A DNA stretch of 64,000 nt from Aeromicrobium sp. Root344 (lineage in GTDB: Bacteria; Actinomycetota; Actinomycetes; Propionibacteriales; Nocardioidaceae): NCBI RefSeq assembly GCF_001425755.1, contig NZ_LMDH01000001.1, positions 3,595,571 to 3,659,570 on the forward strand, given 5' to 3'. Positions 12,228 to 21,186 of this stretch are shown piece by piece. Position 1 is the first letter of the stretch. Every line of letters begins with the position of its first letter. Made by a program: the position numbers and the translations under genes. A model generated the notes under the pieces. The model saw nothing but the letters and a program-made list of their open reading frames with translations. It was not told the DNA's origin and did not search any database.

Positions 12228-13864
12228 CAGTTGACCTCTCCAGTGGTGCGGGGTTCTGCTGAGCGGGCGATCTCGGTGACCCGGCGGCCCGTGATGCCGA
12301 GGTGCGCCGCGTCGAGGCCCGACAGCTTGTGGCCCTGCCCGAAGAACTTGGTGCGCGCGAGCAGCGACACCAGCGGTTTGGTGAACAAGAAGACCACGAA
12401 CACGTCGATCAGGGTCGTGAGGCCCAGAGCGAAGGCGAAGCCGCGGACGACGCCGATCGCGAAGATGAACAGCGTGAGCGCCGCGAGGATCGACACCGCG
12501 TCGGCCGCCAGGATCGTGCTTCGGGCCCGAACCCAGCCGGCCTCGACCGCGAGGCGCAGCGACTTGCCGTCGCGCACCTCGTCTCGTATGCGCTCGAAGA
12601 ACACGATGAACGAGTCCGCCGTGATGCCGATCGCCACGATGAGGCCGGCGATGCCCGGCAGTGTCAACGTGAAGCCCATGCCCTTGCCCAGCAGGAGCAC
12701 CAGCACGAACGTGAGGGCGGACGCCACCAGCAGCGAGCCGATGATGACGAGGCCGAGGCCGCGGTAGTAGAGGAGGCAGTAGACCACGACGAGGATGAGG
12801 CCGATGACGCCGGCGAGCAGACCCGCGTGAAGCTGGGTGCCGGCCAATGACGGGCCGATCTCCTCGCTGCCGTTGAGGCCGAACGTCAGGGGCAGGGCGC
12901 CGTACTTGAGCTGGTTGGCGAGGGCCTTGGACGACGACGGCGTGAAGCTGCCCGTGATCTCCGAGACACCGTTGGTGATGGCAGCCTGCGACGACGGCGC
13001 GGTGATGATCTCGCCGTCGAGCACGATGGCGAAGCGGTTCTGCGCCGGCGTCAACGCCTTGGTGACGGTCTCGAAGACGTCAGAACCCTTGCCCTTGAGC
13101 TTGATCTGCACGGTCCACTGAGCCGTCTGGGTGTTGTACTGCTGGTTGGCGCTCTTGACCTCGGAGCCCTCGATGACGGCCGGGCTGAGGATCTGCACCT
13201 CACCGGTCTTGGTGTCACAGGTGACGAGCGGCTTGCTCGAGACGTCCTCGACCTGGACGCCGCCCGGGGTGCACACGAAGCCGGCGGCCTGCTTCTGCAA
13301 GGCGGCGATGCCCGGCTGGACGCTCTTGGGCAGGGCAGCGAGCCCCGTCGTCTCGGCCTTGATCATCTGGTCGAGCGAGACCTTGCTCCAGTCGATCCCG
13401 TCGATGATCTTCTGCTGCGCACTGGTGTCGACCTTCTTGGCCGCACTCGTGAGGTTCTGGGTCCAGACCAGCCGGAACCGCATCTGCGCGGTCTTGCCGA
13501 CCTGGTCGACGATGCCGGCCTTGCGCTCACCCGGGATCTCGATGATGACCTGGTTGCCGCTCTGCGTCGTGACCTCGGCCTCGGACACGCCTGTGGCGTT
13601 GACGCGCTGGTCGATGATGTCGCGGGCCTGGTCGAGCTTGGGCTTGGTGACCTTGCCCTCGTTGGCCTTGGCCTCGAGGGTGATGCGCGTGCCGCCCTCG
13701 AGGTCGAGGCCCAGCTTGGGCTTCCAGGCGCTGTCATCGCCCTTCTTGGTGTCGAGGTTGATCAGTGCGACCAGACCGTAGAGCGCGATGATCGCCGCGA
13801 GGAAGAGCACCAGGGTGCGTCGGGGCCGCGGCAGGTTGCCCCGGTTCTTGGGAGTGTTCGCCAT
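12227..13864 (-). CDS. secD: Protein translocase subunit SecD
   Basis: 545 residues: TM1, then a large external domain beginning GLDLEGGTRITLEA, then five C-terminal membrane helices containing the SecD signature TLPGIAGLIVAIGITADSFIVFFERIRDE. It is the partner of SecF in the SecDF export motor. It overlaps yajC and secF by one base each. The insertion between the two external subdomains (about 130-230) is somewhat long and actinobacterial in character. Confidence 0.96.
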   Translation of the reverse strand: MANTPKNRGNLPRPRRTLVLFLAAIIALYGLVALINLDTKKGDDSAWKPKLGLDLEGGTRITLEAKANEGKVTKPKLDQARDIIDQRVNATGVSEAEVTTQSGNQVIIEIPGERKAGIVDQVGKTAQMRFRLVWTQNLTSAAKKVDTSAQQKIIDGIDWSKVSLDQMIKAETTGLAALPKSVQPGIAALQKQAAGFVCTPGGVQVEDVSSKPLVTCDTKTGEVQILSPAVIEGSEVKSANQQYNTQTAQWTVQIKLKGKGSDVFETVTKALTPAQNRFAIVLDGEIITAPSSQAAITNGVSEITGSFTPSSSKALANQLKYGALPLTFGLNGSEEIGPSLAGTQLHAGLLAGVIGLILVVVYCLLYYRGLGLVIIGSLLVASALTFVLVLLLGKGMGFTLTLPGIAGLIVAIGITADSFIVFFERIRDEVRDGKSLRLAVEAGWVRARSTILAADAVSILAALTLFIFAIGVVRGFAFALGLTTLIDVFVVFLFTKPLVSLLARTKFFGQGHKLSGLDAAHLGITGRRVTEIARSAEPRTTGEVN

Positions 13865-14157
13865 CAGTCCTCAGTGCTCGTCTCGGTCTCGGTCGTCTCG
13901 GCCGGGATGACCTGCGCGACGGCCTGCCGCTTGACGGTGATGACCGTGTTGGCGGCGACGCGCAGCTCGATGGTGTCGTCGCCGACCGACACGATGTCGC
14001 CGAAGATGCCGCTCGCGATCATGACACGCGCGCCGGGAGCCAGCTCGCTCTGCACCTTGACGAACGACTGCTGGCGCGACCGCGCTGGCCGGAGGACCAA
14101 GAAGTAGAACGCCGCGACGATCAGGATGAGGGGCAGGTATACGCCCAGGTCTTTCAC
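13864..14157 (-). CDS. yajC: Preprotein translocase subunit YajC
   Basis: 97 residues: one N-terminal membrane helix (LPLILIVAAFYFLVLRP) followed by the conserved soluble part (VMIASGIFGDIVSVGDDTIELRV) and an acidic Thr/Glu tail. YajC associates with SecDF at the translocon. It is first in the yajC-secD-secF operon, with TGATG overlap to secD. Confidence 0.94.
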   Translation of the reverse strand: MKDLGVYLPLILIVAAFYFLVLRPARSRQQSFVKVQSELAPGARVMIASGIFGDIVSVGDDTIELRVAANTVITVKRQAVAQVIPAETTETETSTED

Positions 14158-14234
14158 GCTGTGATGCTCCCGTACGAGTTCGGAGGTGCCCGCCGCCAGT
14201 GGGCGGCTCGGCTGAGTGCCATGGGCCGCCGCGC

Positions 14235-14264
14235 AGTCTAGCGCCGGAGCCTCGGGAAGTTTAA
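14235..14264 (-). promoter_or_regulatory. Probable promoter of yajC-secD-secF
   Basis: Read on the minus strand: TTAAAC (14259-14264), an 18-base spacer, then TAGACT (14235-14240), about 78 bases before the yajC start. The -10 matches TAnnnT; the -35 is weak. Confidence 0.45.
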
Positions 14265-14306
14265 CCCCTCGACACAGCGACTGTGACGTCGCTCATGGGT
14301 ATCGCG

Positions 14307-15371
14307 TCACCGAGGGTCGTCGTCGAGTGGCAATTGGTCGAGCGTGGCCGGGACAGGGAGTCCCAAATGCCGCCAGGCGCCCGGGGTGGCGACGCGGCCG
14401 CGCGGCGTGCGGGCCAGGAATCCCAGGCGTACGAGGAACGGCTCGGCCAGCTCCTCGACGGTCTCGCGCTCCTCGCCGACGGCGACCGCGAGGGTCGAGA
14501 CACCGACGGGCCCGCCGCCGAAGCTGCGGCACAACGCGTCGAGGACGGCGCGATCGAGCCGGTCGAGACCGAGCTCGTCGACCTCGTAGAGCGCCAGCGC
14601 GTCGCGGGCGACGGTGTGGTCGACGACTCCCCCGGCGCGCACCTCGGCGAAGTCGCGGACCCGCCGCAACAGGCGGTTGGCGATGCGCGGTGTGCCGCGA
14701 GACCTCGACGCGATCTCGCGGCCGCCCTCGTCGGTCACCTCGAGGTCGAGGAGGCCGGAGGAACGGTCGACGATGCGGTGCAGCTCGTCGGCGCCGTAGT
14801 AGTCGAGCTGGGCGGTGAACCCGAAGCGGTCGCGCAGCGGGCTCGGCAGCAGGCCGGCGCGGGTCGTCGCGCCGACCACGGTGAACGGCGGGATCTCGAG
14901 CGGGATCGCGGTCGCCCCGGGCCCCTTGCCGACGATGACGTCGACCCGGAAGTCCTCCATCGCCATGTAGAGCAGCTCTTCAGCGGGCCGCGACATGCGG
15001 TGGATCTCGTCGATGAACAGGACGTCGCCCTCGTTGACGCCGGACAGGATCGCGGCGAGGTCGCCGGCGTGCTGGATGGCCGGGCCGCTCGTGATGCGCA
15101 GCGGCGCCGAGAGCTGGTGGGCGATGATCATCGCGATCGTGGTCTTGCCGAGCCCCGGCGGGCCTGACAGCAGCACGTGGTCGGGCGTACGCCCTCGGGC
15201 CACGGCCGCCTCGAGCATCAAGGAGAGCTGCTCGCGCACGCGCTCCTGGCCGATCAGCTCGTCGAGCGTGCGCGGACGCAGCGCCGCCTCGAAGGCGCGG
15301 TCCTCGGGGCCGGCCTCGGCGACGATCGCCTCGCCACCCCCCTCATAGAAGTTGGCCTCGCGCTCGTCCAT
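14307..15371 (-). CDS. ruvB: Holliday junction branch migration ATPase RuvB
   Basis: 354 residues. AAA+ ATPase with Walker [11 protein letters not shown], Walker [11 protein letters not shown], the [18 protein letters not shown] sensor and arginine-finger region, and a C-terminal winged-helix DNA-binding domain ([19 protein letters not shown]). It drives branch migration together with RuvA. I start it at [12 protein letters not shown], whose ATG overlaps the ruvA stop by one base. The open frame continues much further upstream, but that part is the out-of-frame shadow of ruvA. Confidence 0.96.
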   Translation of the reverse strand: MDEREANFYEGGGEAIVAEAGPEDRAFEAALRPRTLDELIGQERVREQLSLMLEAAVARGRTPDHVLLSGPPGLGKTTIAMIIAHQLSAPLRITSGPAIQHAGDLAAILSGVNEGDVLFIDEIHRMSRPAEELLYMAMEDFRVDVIVGKGPGATAIPLEIPPFTVVGATTRAGLLPSPLRDRFGFTAQLDYYGADELHRIVDRSSGLLDLEVTDEGGREIASRSRGTPRIANRLLRRVRDFAEVRAGGVVDHTVARDALALYEVDELGLDRLDRAVLDALCRSFGGGPVGVSTLAVAVGEERETVEELAEPFLVRLGFLARTPRGRVATPGAWRHLGLPVPATLDQLPLDDDPR

Positions 15372-15961
15372 CAGCGGGCCTTGGAGAGGGTACGGAGGGC
15401 GTCGCGGAGCACCGTCGAGACGTCCGGGCTGGCGCCGGGCTCGAGGTCTGCCGCGACGCGTTCGAGGGCAGCGTCCGCGTCCCGCGCCGACCAGCCGAGG
15501 CCGAGCAGTGCCTCGTGCACCTGGTCGCGCCACGCGGGCGCTCCGCTGGCCGCGATCGTCGTGACCCCGACCCGGTCCTTGAGCTCGACGACGATGCGCT
15601 CGGCACCCTTGCGGCCGATGCCGGGCACGGAGGTCAGCGTGGCCAGGTCGCCCTGGCCGATCGCCTGGCGCAGCCGGTCGGGGTCGAGGACCGCCAGCAT
15701 CGCCTGGGCGACCTTGGGCCCGACGCCGCTCGCGGTCTGGACGAGCTCGAACATGTCGCGCTCGTCGGTGCTGGCGAAGCCGAAGATCGTCAGCGAGTCC
15801 TCGCGGACCACCATCGAGGTGGACAGCTGCACCTCGCGGCCGATGCGCAGGGACGCGATCGTGCTCGGGGTGCACATGACCTGCATGCCGACGCCGCCGA
15901 CATCGATGACGGCAGACGTCAGGGTGACGGCGGCGACCGGACCGCGTACGTGCGCGATCAT
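15371..15961 (-). CDS. ruvA: Holliday junction DNA-binding protein RuvA
   Basis: 196 residues. The N-terminal OB fold begins [12 protein letters not shown], domain II has the helix-hairpin-helix motifs ([30 protein letters not shown]), and the C-terminal domain III binds RuvB ([16 protein letters not shown]). It recognises the four-way junction and loads RuvB. ATGA overlap with ruvC and TGATG overlap with ruvB give a tight ruvC-ruvA-ruvB operon. Confidence 0.95.
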   Translation of the reverse strand: MIAHVRGPVAAVTLTSAVIDVGGVGMQVMCTPSTIASLRIGREVQLSTSMVVREDSLTIFGFASTDERDMFELVQTASGVGPKVAQAMLAVLDPDRLRQAIGQGDLATLTSVPGIGRKGAERIVVELKDRVGVTTIAASGAPAWRDQVHEALLGLGWSARDADAALERVAADLEPGASPDVSTVLRDALRTLSKAR

Positions 15962-16473
15962 CGTGAGGCCTTCGCGACCGCGGCCTGGAGCCGGGTCTGC
16001 GCTCCCCCGCGCCAGATGTGGCAGATCGCCAGGGCCAGGGCGTCGGCGGCGTCGGCGGGCGTCGGGGCGGACGGGAGCCGCAGCAACCGGGTCACCATCT
16101 GCGTGACCTGGGCCTTGTCGGCGCGGCCGCTGCCGGTGACCGCAGCCTTGACCTCGCTCGGGGTGTGCAGCTGCACGGGAATGCCGTGGCGGGCGGCGAC
16201 GACCATCGCGATGCCGCTGGCCTGGGCCGTGCCCATGACCGTGCGCACGTTGTGCTGGCTGAAGACCCGCTCGACGGCCACGACGTCCGGGCGGTGCTCG
16301 AGGATGCCCGCCTCGATCGCCTGCTCCAGCTGGTGGAGGCGGCGGGCGGTGTCGAGGTCGGCCGGGGTGCGGTAGACCCCCACGTGCACCATCGTCAAGG
16401 CACGGCCGACGGAGCCGTCGACGACGCCCACGCCGCACCGGGTCAGCCCGGGATCGATGCCGAGAACCCTCAT
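15958..16473 (-). CDS. ruvC: Crossover junction endodeoxyribonuclease RuvC
   Basis: 171 residues. RNase H-like nuclease with the first catalytic Asp in [12 protein letters not shown], the Glu in VVAVERVF, and the later acidic pair in [15 protein letters not shown]. It cuts Holliday junctions. I chose MRVLGIDPG at 16473, the normal family start; an in-frame GTG-type extension to 16488 adds only five residues. A LexA-type box lies just upstream, so the operon is probably SOS-induced. Confidence 0.95.
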   Translation of the reverse strand: MRVLGIDPGLTRCGVGVVDGSVGRALTMVHVGVYRTPADLDTARRLHQLEQAIEAGILEHRPDVVAVERVFSQHNVRTVMGTAQASGIAMVVAARHGIPVQLHTPSEVKAAVTGSGRADKAQVTQMVTRLLRLPSAPTPADAADALALAICHIWRGGAQTRLQAAVAKASR

Positions 16474-16489
16474 GGCTGCACCACGCATA

Positions 16490-16505
16490 CCGAACGCATG
16501 TTCGA
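16490..16505. promoter_or_regulatory. LexA (SOS) box upstream of ruvCAB
   Basis: On the minus strand the site reads TCGAACATGCGTTCGG, matching the actinobacterial/Gram-positive LexA consensus (CGAAC-N4-GTTCG) in all core positions. It begins 16 bases before the ruvC ATG and abuts a TAGGCT -10-like element (16507-16512), so bound LexA would block the promoter. Confidence 0.75.
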
Positions 16506-16525
16506 CAGCCTAGACGGCGTCACCC

Positions 16526-16948
16526 TCAGGCTGTGGGCGACGCGCCGAGCGGGAAACCGGCGCCCGGACGACCGAGCCGGATCTCTTCGGCGATGTCGTG
16601 CATGCGTACGCCCGACGGGGTCCAACCCTTGACCGACTCCGTGCCGACGTACGTCCTCCCGCGAAGCACCTCGATGGGCCAGGACCCGCCGAGCAGCGCC
16701 CGGACGAACAGCCACAGCGGCAGGAGGAGCAGGAGCAGCAGGAACTCCGCGAGCATCGCCGCGAACATGACGATCACCGGGAGCAGGATGACCAGGCCGA
16801 TGACGAACAGGATCGCGCTCACCGGATCGTCGCCACCCGTGAACAGCCCGTCGACAGGCACGTCAGGGACGTCGCGCACCTTGCGGCGCCACGGCAGCCA
16901 GCGGCGGCGCACCCGCCAGGTCTGCCCCTGCGGATCCCGGACCTTCAC
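16526..16948 (-). CDS. Hypothetical membrane protein between yebC and ruvC
   Basis: 140 residues. A very basic N-terminus (WRVRRRWLPWRRKVRD) is followed by two closely spaced hydrophobic segments (about 43-65 and 66-85, including a run of leucines) and a soluble C-terminus (EVLRGRTYVGTESVKGW, IAEEIRLGRPG). No family is recognised. The stop of yebC lies only 4 bases from this start, so it probably belongs to the same transcript, although ruvC downstream has its own SOS promoter. Confidence 0.7.
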   Translation of the reverse strand: MKVRDPQGQTWRVRRRWLPWRRKVRDVPDVPVDGLFTGGDDPVSAILFVIGLVILLPVIVMFAAMLAEFLLLLLLLPLWLFVRALLGGSWPIEVLRGRTYVGTESVKGWTPSGVRMHDIAEEIRLGRPGAGFPLGASPTA

Positions 16949-16952
16949 GCGG

Positions 16953-17714
16953 CTACTGGACCTGCGCCATGACCTCGTCGGAGGCGTCGAAGTTGGCGAA
17001 CACGTTCTGCACGTCGTCGCTGTCCTCCAGTGCGTCGATCAGGCGCATGACCTTGGTCGCGGCATCGACGTCGACCTCGACGGTCACGGTGGGCACGAAC
17101 GACGCGTCCGCCGAGTCGTAGTCGAGCCCGGCCTCCTGCAACGCCGTGCGTACGGCCACCAGGTCGGTCGCCTCACAGATGACCTCGAACGAGCCGTCGA
17201 GGTCGTTGACCTCTTCGGCACCGGCGTCGAGCACGGCCATCAGGACGTCGTCCTCGTTGGTCGGACCGCCCTCCTGCTCCTGGGGCACCATGATGACGCC
17301 CTTGCGGTGGAACATGTAGGACACGGAGCCCGGGTCGGCCATCGTGCCGCCGTTGCGGGTCATTGCGGTACGTACTTCCATCGCGGCGCGGTTGCGGTTG
17401 TCGGTGAGGCACTCGACGAGCAGCGCGACGCCGCCGGGGGCATAGCCCTCGTACATGATCGTGATGTAGTCGACCGCGTCGTCGCCCACGCCGCCGCCGC
17501 GCTTGACCGCGCGGTCGATGTGGTCCTTGGGCACCGAGGACTTCTTGGCCTTCTGGATCGCGTCGTAGAGCGTGGGGTTGCCTTCGGGGTCCGGCCCGCC
17601 GATGCGAGCCGCGACCTCGATGTTCTTGACCATCTTGGCGAACATCTTGCCGCGCTTGGCGTCGACGATGGCCTTCTTGTGCTTGGTCGTCGCCCACTTG
17701 GAGTGGCCTGACAT
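16953..17714 (-). CDS. yebC: YebC/PmpR family DNA-binding regulatory protein
   Basis: 253 residues, the full family length. It begins [27 protein letters not shown], the YebC signature, and has the [15 protein letters not shown] stretch ([18 protein letters not shown]) and a C-terminal acidic domain ([15 protein letters not shown]). YebC proteins are described as transcriptional regulators and, more recently, as translation factors relieving proline stalling. The neighbourhood pdxT-yebC-ruvC is strongly conserved in actinobacteria. Confidence 0.95.
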   Translation of the reverse strand: MSGHSKWATTKHKKAIVDAKRGKMFAKMVKNIEVAARIGGPDPEGNPTLYDAIQKAKKSSVPKDHIDRAVKRGGGVGDDAVDYITIMYEGYAPGGVALLVECLTDNRNRAAMEVRTAMTRNGGTMADPGSVSYMFHRKGVIMVPQEQEGGPTNEDDVLMAVLDAGAEEVNDLDGSFEVICEATDLVAVRTALQEAGLDYDSADASFVPTVTVEVDVDAATKVMRLIDALEDSDDVQNVFANFDASDEVMAQVQ

Positions 17715-17729
17715 GAGGGTGCCTTCTTT

Positions 17730-18329
17730 CTACGACTGCTTGACGAGGTCGACGAAGTAACGGTGGATGCGGTCGTCGCTCCCGACTTCGGGGTGGAACG
17801 ACGTCGCCATCAGGTTGCCCTGCCGAACGGCCACGATTCTACCGGCGGCCTCGCCGGAGGGGATCGTCGCGAGGGGCTGCACGTCCGGACCCAGCGTCTC
17901 GACCCACGGCGCCCGGATGAACACCGCGTGGACCGGCTCGCCGAAGCCGTCGAACTCGATGTCCCCCTCGAACGAGTCGACCTGACGCCCGAACGCGTTG
18001 CGCCGCACCGTGATGTCAAGGCCGCCGAGCGTCTCCTGGCCGGCGATCCCGTCCTCGATGCGGTCCGCCAGCATGATCATCCCGGCGCACGTGCCGAACG
18101 TCGGCATCCCGCCGCGGATGCGTGCGGCGAGGGGCTCGAAGAGGTCGAACGACCGCGCGAGCTTGTACATCGTGGTCGACTCACCACCCGGCAGCACCAG
18201 GGCGTCGCACCGCTCGAGCTCCTCAGGTCGGCGCACCGTGAACGCCGGCACGCCGAGGTCGCCCAGGGCGCGCAGGTGCTCACGCACGTCGCCCTGCAGG
18301 GCGAAGACACCGATCGACGGGGAAGCCAC
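17730..18329 (-). CDS. pdxT: Pyridoxal 5'-phosphate synthase glutaminase subunit PdxT
   Basis: 199 residues. Class I glutamine amidotransferase with [14 protein letters not shown], the nucleophile Cys in [12 protein letters not shown] and the His/Glu pair in [10 protein letters not shown]. It supplies ammonia from glutamine to PdxS for PLP synthesis. The start is GTG at 18329, with TAGGCT (18336-18341) 6 nt upstream, so the message is probably leaderless. PdxS lies about 8 kb away at 26368-27258, the two being separated by the surface-protein cassettes. Confidence 0.95.
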   Translation of the reverse strand: MASPSIGVFALQGDVREHLRALGDLGVPAFTVRRPEELERCDALVLPGGESTTMYKLARSFDLFEPLAARIRGGMPTFGTCAGMIMLADRIEDGIAGQETLGGLDITVRRNAFGRQVDSFEGDIEFDGFGEPVHAVFIRAPWVETLGPDVQPLATIPSGEAAGRIVAVRQGNLMATSFHPEVGSDDRIHRYFVDLVKQS

Positions 18330-18362
18330 TCGCCCAGCCTATTCGGGCTGGGTCAGCGCGAT

Positions 18363-18396
18363 CCCCGGTGGGCGCCCCAAGGGACGCCCACCGGGG
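18363..18396 (-). terminator. Strong hairpin terminator at the end of the surface cassettes
   Basis: Perfect 12-base arms CCCCGGTGGGCG and CGCCCACCGGGG with a 10-base loop, directly after the stop of the last cassette gene and before pdxT. It would stop cassette transcripts from reading into pdxT. No T-tract follows. Confidence 0.7.
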
Positions 18397-18405
18397 GTCG
18401 GCTGA

Positions 18406-19866
18406 TCAGAAGTTGGCCGTCACCGTCGCCACGTTCCCGGCGACGTCGGTGATGGTCAGCGTGATCGATGCGGAGTTCGGCTTGCCGATCTGTGCGTACG
18501 TCATCGGGACCACCCAGCCATTGGCCACCGACGAGGAAGCCGGTGTGCCCGACGTGGCGCCGGAGACGAACGCCGACCCGTTCCAGTACGTCGTCGTGCC
18601 GCCGTTGGTCCTGGAGATCTGGTAGGTGATCGTGGAGATGCCAGAGAGGGCATCCGTGCGGGTGCCGCACCAGCCCGCGATGGACGTTCCACCTGCGTTC
18701 TTGCAGTTCGTGCCCCACTGGCTCGAGTTGTTGAAGTCGTTGCTCGCTCCGGGGAACGTCACGGTCCCGGTGGGGTTGGTCTTGTCGATCTTGACCGTGT
18801 ACGTCTTGTTGGGGGTCTCGACGTTGCCGGCGTTGTCGGTCGCCCGGTACTCGACGACGGTCGTGCCTTCAGCCGAGATCACGGCGGTGTATGGCGAGGA
18901 CGTGAGCGACGTGTAGCCGCCGAAGCCTGCACCGTTGACGTTCGTCCGGTACTCGACCTTCTGCACACCGGTGCCGCCGGCCGGGTCGACCGGGACGAAC
19001 GTCAGGGTGACGTCGGCCTTGTTCCAGCCCGCACCGTTGGCCACGGGTGCCTGGCTCACCGTGGTGGCGGGCGGAGTCTTGTCGAACACGGCTGCGGCCG
19101 TGAAGGTCACGCCGGACACACCAGCGGTGTCGACCCATGCCGCTGTCGTGGACTGGGTCCACCCGACGACCGAGGCGATCACGAGAGCGAGGACAGTGCC
19201 CACCGCCAGCATCTTGAGGGGGCCGACGCGCTTGCGCTTGCCCTTGCTGCTCCTCTTGCGCCTGCCGCCCGGAGCAGATGTCACCTCGTCCTCATCCGTC
19301 TCCCGGACCATGGCCAGGGAGACGGCGGTCTCGGGCGCCGGGGTCTCTCCGACCGCGGCCCTGGCCCCGCCACTCCTGGAGCCCAGGTTGCCCCGCCCCA
19401 TGAGCAGCAGCATCAGCGCCACGTAGGCGGCGAGCACGTAGCTGCCCGGCGCGTGGGAGAACCACGCGACGACGTAGCCGGCCTTCGGCACGGTGAACAC
19501 GACGCGTTCAGCGTCCTTGACGTTGTAGACAGCCGGGTCGATCACGCGGTTCGCGTCGCCCTTGAGGGTCACCTGACGGGTCGCACCGGTGCCCTGGATG
19601 TCGACGACGCGGTGCGTCACCCGATCCTGATGGGGCTCGCGGACCGAGACGATGTCGCCGATGTGCAGGTCCGAGACCTTGACGGTGTGCGCGATCGACA
19701 GGTCGCCCGTGCTGATCGTCGGCTCCATCGATCCGGACTTGAACAGCAGCGGGTGCACGCCGAACGCGAAGCTTGCGAGCATCACGAGTATCGAGAGCGC
19801 ACCGGCGACCGCCGCGAGGCTGAGCGCCGCCTCGCGGGTGATCTTGAGAAGCCTGCTTCGGGTCAT
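18406..19866 (-). CDS. SipW-type signal peptidase fused to a secreted Ig-like domain (cassette 2)
   Basis: 486 residues. Residues 1-160 are an S26B signal peptidase: TM1 (about 14-36), catalytic Ser46 in FKSGSMEPT, His85 in RVTHRVV where Lys is found in LepB, the LKGDAN box, and TM2 (about 142-157). A basic cytoplasmic linker (GRRKRSSKGKRKR) leads to a second export signal (about 216-243) ending in the SipW-like box TTAAWVDT. Then comes a 240-residue extracellular part with Ig-like repeats (DKTPPATTV, VEYRATDNAGNVETPN, ITDVAGNVATV). Peptidase and a likely substrate are thus one polypeptide, and the enzyme may cut its own tail. ATGA overlap with the upstream gene sets the start. The reading frame is unbroken, so this is not a frameshift artefact inside the frame. 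Confidence 0.85.
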   Translation of the reverse strand: MTRSRLLKITREAALSLAAVAGALSILVMLASFAFGVHPLLFKSGSMEPTISTGDLSIAHTVKVSDLHIGDIVSVREPHQDRVTHRVVDIQGTGATRQVTLKGDANRVIDPAVYNVKDAERVVFTVPKAGYVVAWFSHAPGSYVLAAYVALMLLLMGRGNLGSRSGGARAAVGETPAPETAVSLAMVRETDEDEVTSAPGGRRKRSSKGKRKRVGPLKMLAVGTVLALVIASVVGWTQSTTAAWVDTAGVSGVTFTAAAVFDKTPPATTVSQAPVANGAGWNKADVTLTFVPVDPAGGTGVQKVEYRTNVNGAGFGGYTSLTSSPYTAVISAEGTTVVEYRATDNAGNVETPNKTYTVKIDKTNPTGTVTFPGASNDFNNSSQWGTNCKNAGGTSIAGWCGTRTDALSGISTITYQISRTNGGTTTYWNGSAFVSGATSGTPASSSVANGWVVPMTYAQIGKPNSASITLTITDVAGNVATVTANF

Positions 19867-20567
19867 GAGACGTTCGACGTCGCCGAGAAGGTGAGGACGC
19901 CGCTGACTCCAAGCGTCTGGAGGCTGGACAATGCGGCCGGGTCGAAGTCGATCTGCACGCACAGGTTCACCGAACCTCCGGCGGCGAGGCCGCCGGCCGG
20001 AGTCGTCGGCTGGCCGGTCGAGACGATCGCGCCGCTGGTGTCGGTGGTCAGCTGGACGCCGGAGGCGAGCGCCGTGCCGCCGGTGCAGGTCACGCTGTTG
20101 CCTGAGCCCGACTTCACCGCTGCACCAGCGAACGAGTACACCGAGATCCTGAGGGCGGAGGTGCCCACGGAGACACCGTTTTCATACGCGAGGGCGTTCG
20201 TACCGGTCAATCCGCCGGCCAGGGTCCACTTGAGCGGGGTCGAACCAGGGTTCTTGATGGTCAGCAGCTGGGCGGAGGAGTTGCCCGGTGCCATGGCCGT
20301 CATGCTGAGGGAGGTCTGGGCGGTCGATCCCCCGGCTCCCCCAGTGGTCCCGTCAGAGCCTGTGCCACCGGTGTTGTTGTTGACCGCGAGGTTCAGCGTG
20401 CCGCTGGTGAAGGTGACGCTCGAGAGCGTGGCACTGTCGGTCCAGTACGCCATCGTCCCGGTCGAGCCCAGGGCGAGCACGACACCCAGGCTCAGCAGCG
20501 CACGGACGCGGGTCGACTTGAGCCGCTTCAGGCCGGACGACATACGCGGAGGCAGGTGCTTAGACAT
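19863..20567 (-). CDS. SipW-cognate (TasA/camelysin-like) secreted protein (cassette 2)
   Basis: 234 residues. A basic N-terminus and long hydrophobic signal (RVRALLSLGVVLALGSTGTM) end in AYWTDS, the hallmark of signals processed by SipW. The mature part is beta-rich, low in charge and rich in Gly/Ser/Thr, with LSMTAMAPGNSSAQLLTIKN, GGLTGTNALAY and a Cys pair (VTCTGG, NLCVQ) that could form a disulfide. It resembles TasA/CalY fibre-forming proteins in signal and composition. A clear paralogue lies at 24335-24946. By family it would be exported and perhaps polymerised on the cell surface. Confidence 0.82.
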   Translation of the reverse strand: MSKHLPPRMSSGLKRLKSTRVRALLSLGVVLALGSTGTMAYWTDSATLSSVTFTSGTLNLAVNNNTGGTGSDGTTGGAGGSTAQTSLSMTAMAPGNSSAQLLTIKNPGSTPLKWTLAGGLTGTNALAYENGVSVGTSALRISVYSFAGAAVKSGSGNSVTCTGGTALASGVQLTTDTSGAIVSTGQPTTPAGGLAAGGSVNLCVQIDFDPAALSSLQTLGVSGVLTFSATSNVS

Positions 20568-21186
20568 GGGATTCTCCCTGATGGGTTTGGCGGCGGCGCG
20601 AGACGATCGCGACGCCTGTTCCGAGAAGGACCGCGCCGAGGGCGAGGGTCCAGAGTGTGGGTGCCCCGGTGTCGGGCAGCGGTCCGTTGCCGTCGTCGCC
20701 GCCGACCTCCGCCGACGTCTGGCTGAGGTTCACCCGGAAGCGCAGGTCCGTCGAACGCAGCTGCGTGGTGTTGGGCGAGGAGAAGTCGAATTCGACCCTC
20801 ACCGTCACCGGGACGATCTCGTTGGCGGCGACCTGCGGCAGGGCGACCAGTCGTCGTTCCACACCGCTGGTGGTGGACCCGGAGGAGCTCGACGCTGACG
20901 CCGTGATCGTGACGTCACCGCTGTCGAGCAGATCACCGACATGGTCGCCGAGGACGTCGACGCTCATACGGGCTGAGGTGCCGCCCTCGTTGCGGACGTA
21001 GAAGGTGGCCGACCGGGTGTCGCCGGGCACCCAGCGAAGATCGCTGTCGAACAGCGGACCGTGGAAGGTCGGCGTGAACGTCACGCCGTCACTGCTGATG
21101 CCGAGCTCACCGGCCGCGGCAGCGGGCGCTGCGGACGAGAACAGCGCGATGAGGACGGCGAAGAGGACGGCCAGGTTTCGCTTCAT
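20560..21186 (-). CDS. LPXTG-anchored surface protein in cassette 2
   Basis: 208 residues. A normal Sec signal (VLIALFSSAAPAAAAG) precedes a beta-rich ectodomain (about 26-160) with an immunoglobulin-like pattern (TRSATFYVRNEGGTSARMSV). The C-terminus is a sortase signal: LPDTG (170-174), a hydrophobic helix and a basic tail RRRQTHQ. It should be covalently attached to the cell wall and could tether the fibre-like proteins encoded next to it. It overlaps its neighbours by ATGA upstream and 8 bases downstream. Cassette 1 has no counterpart. Its sortase is not encoded in the cassette; a class F sortase lies 10 kb away. Confidence 0.85.
   Translation of the reverse strand: MKRNLAVLFAVLIALFSSAAPAAAAGELGISSDGVTFTPTFHGPLFDSDLRWVPGDTRSATFYVRNEGGTSARMSVDVLGDHVGDLLDSGDVTITASASSSSGSTTSGVERRLVALPQVAANEIVPVTVRVEFDFSSPNTTQLRSTDLRFRVNLSQTSAEVGGDDGNGPLPDTGAPTLWTLALGAVLLGTGVAIVSRRRQTHQGESHV

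Noticed and set aside
14307..15875. N-terminal extension of RuvB to 522 residues
   Set aside because: The extra part is ruvA read in another frame; family length and the TGATG overlap place the start at 15371.
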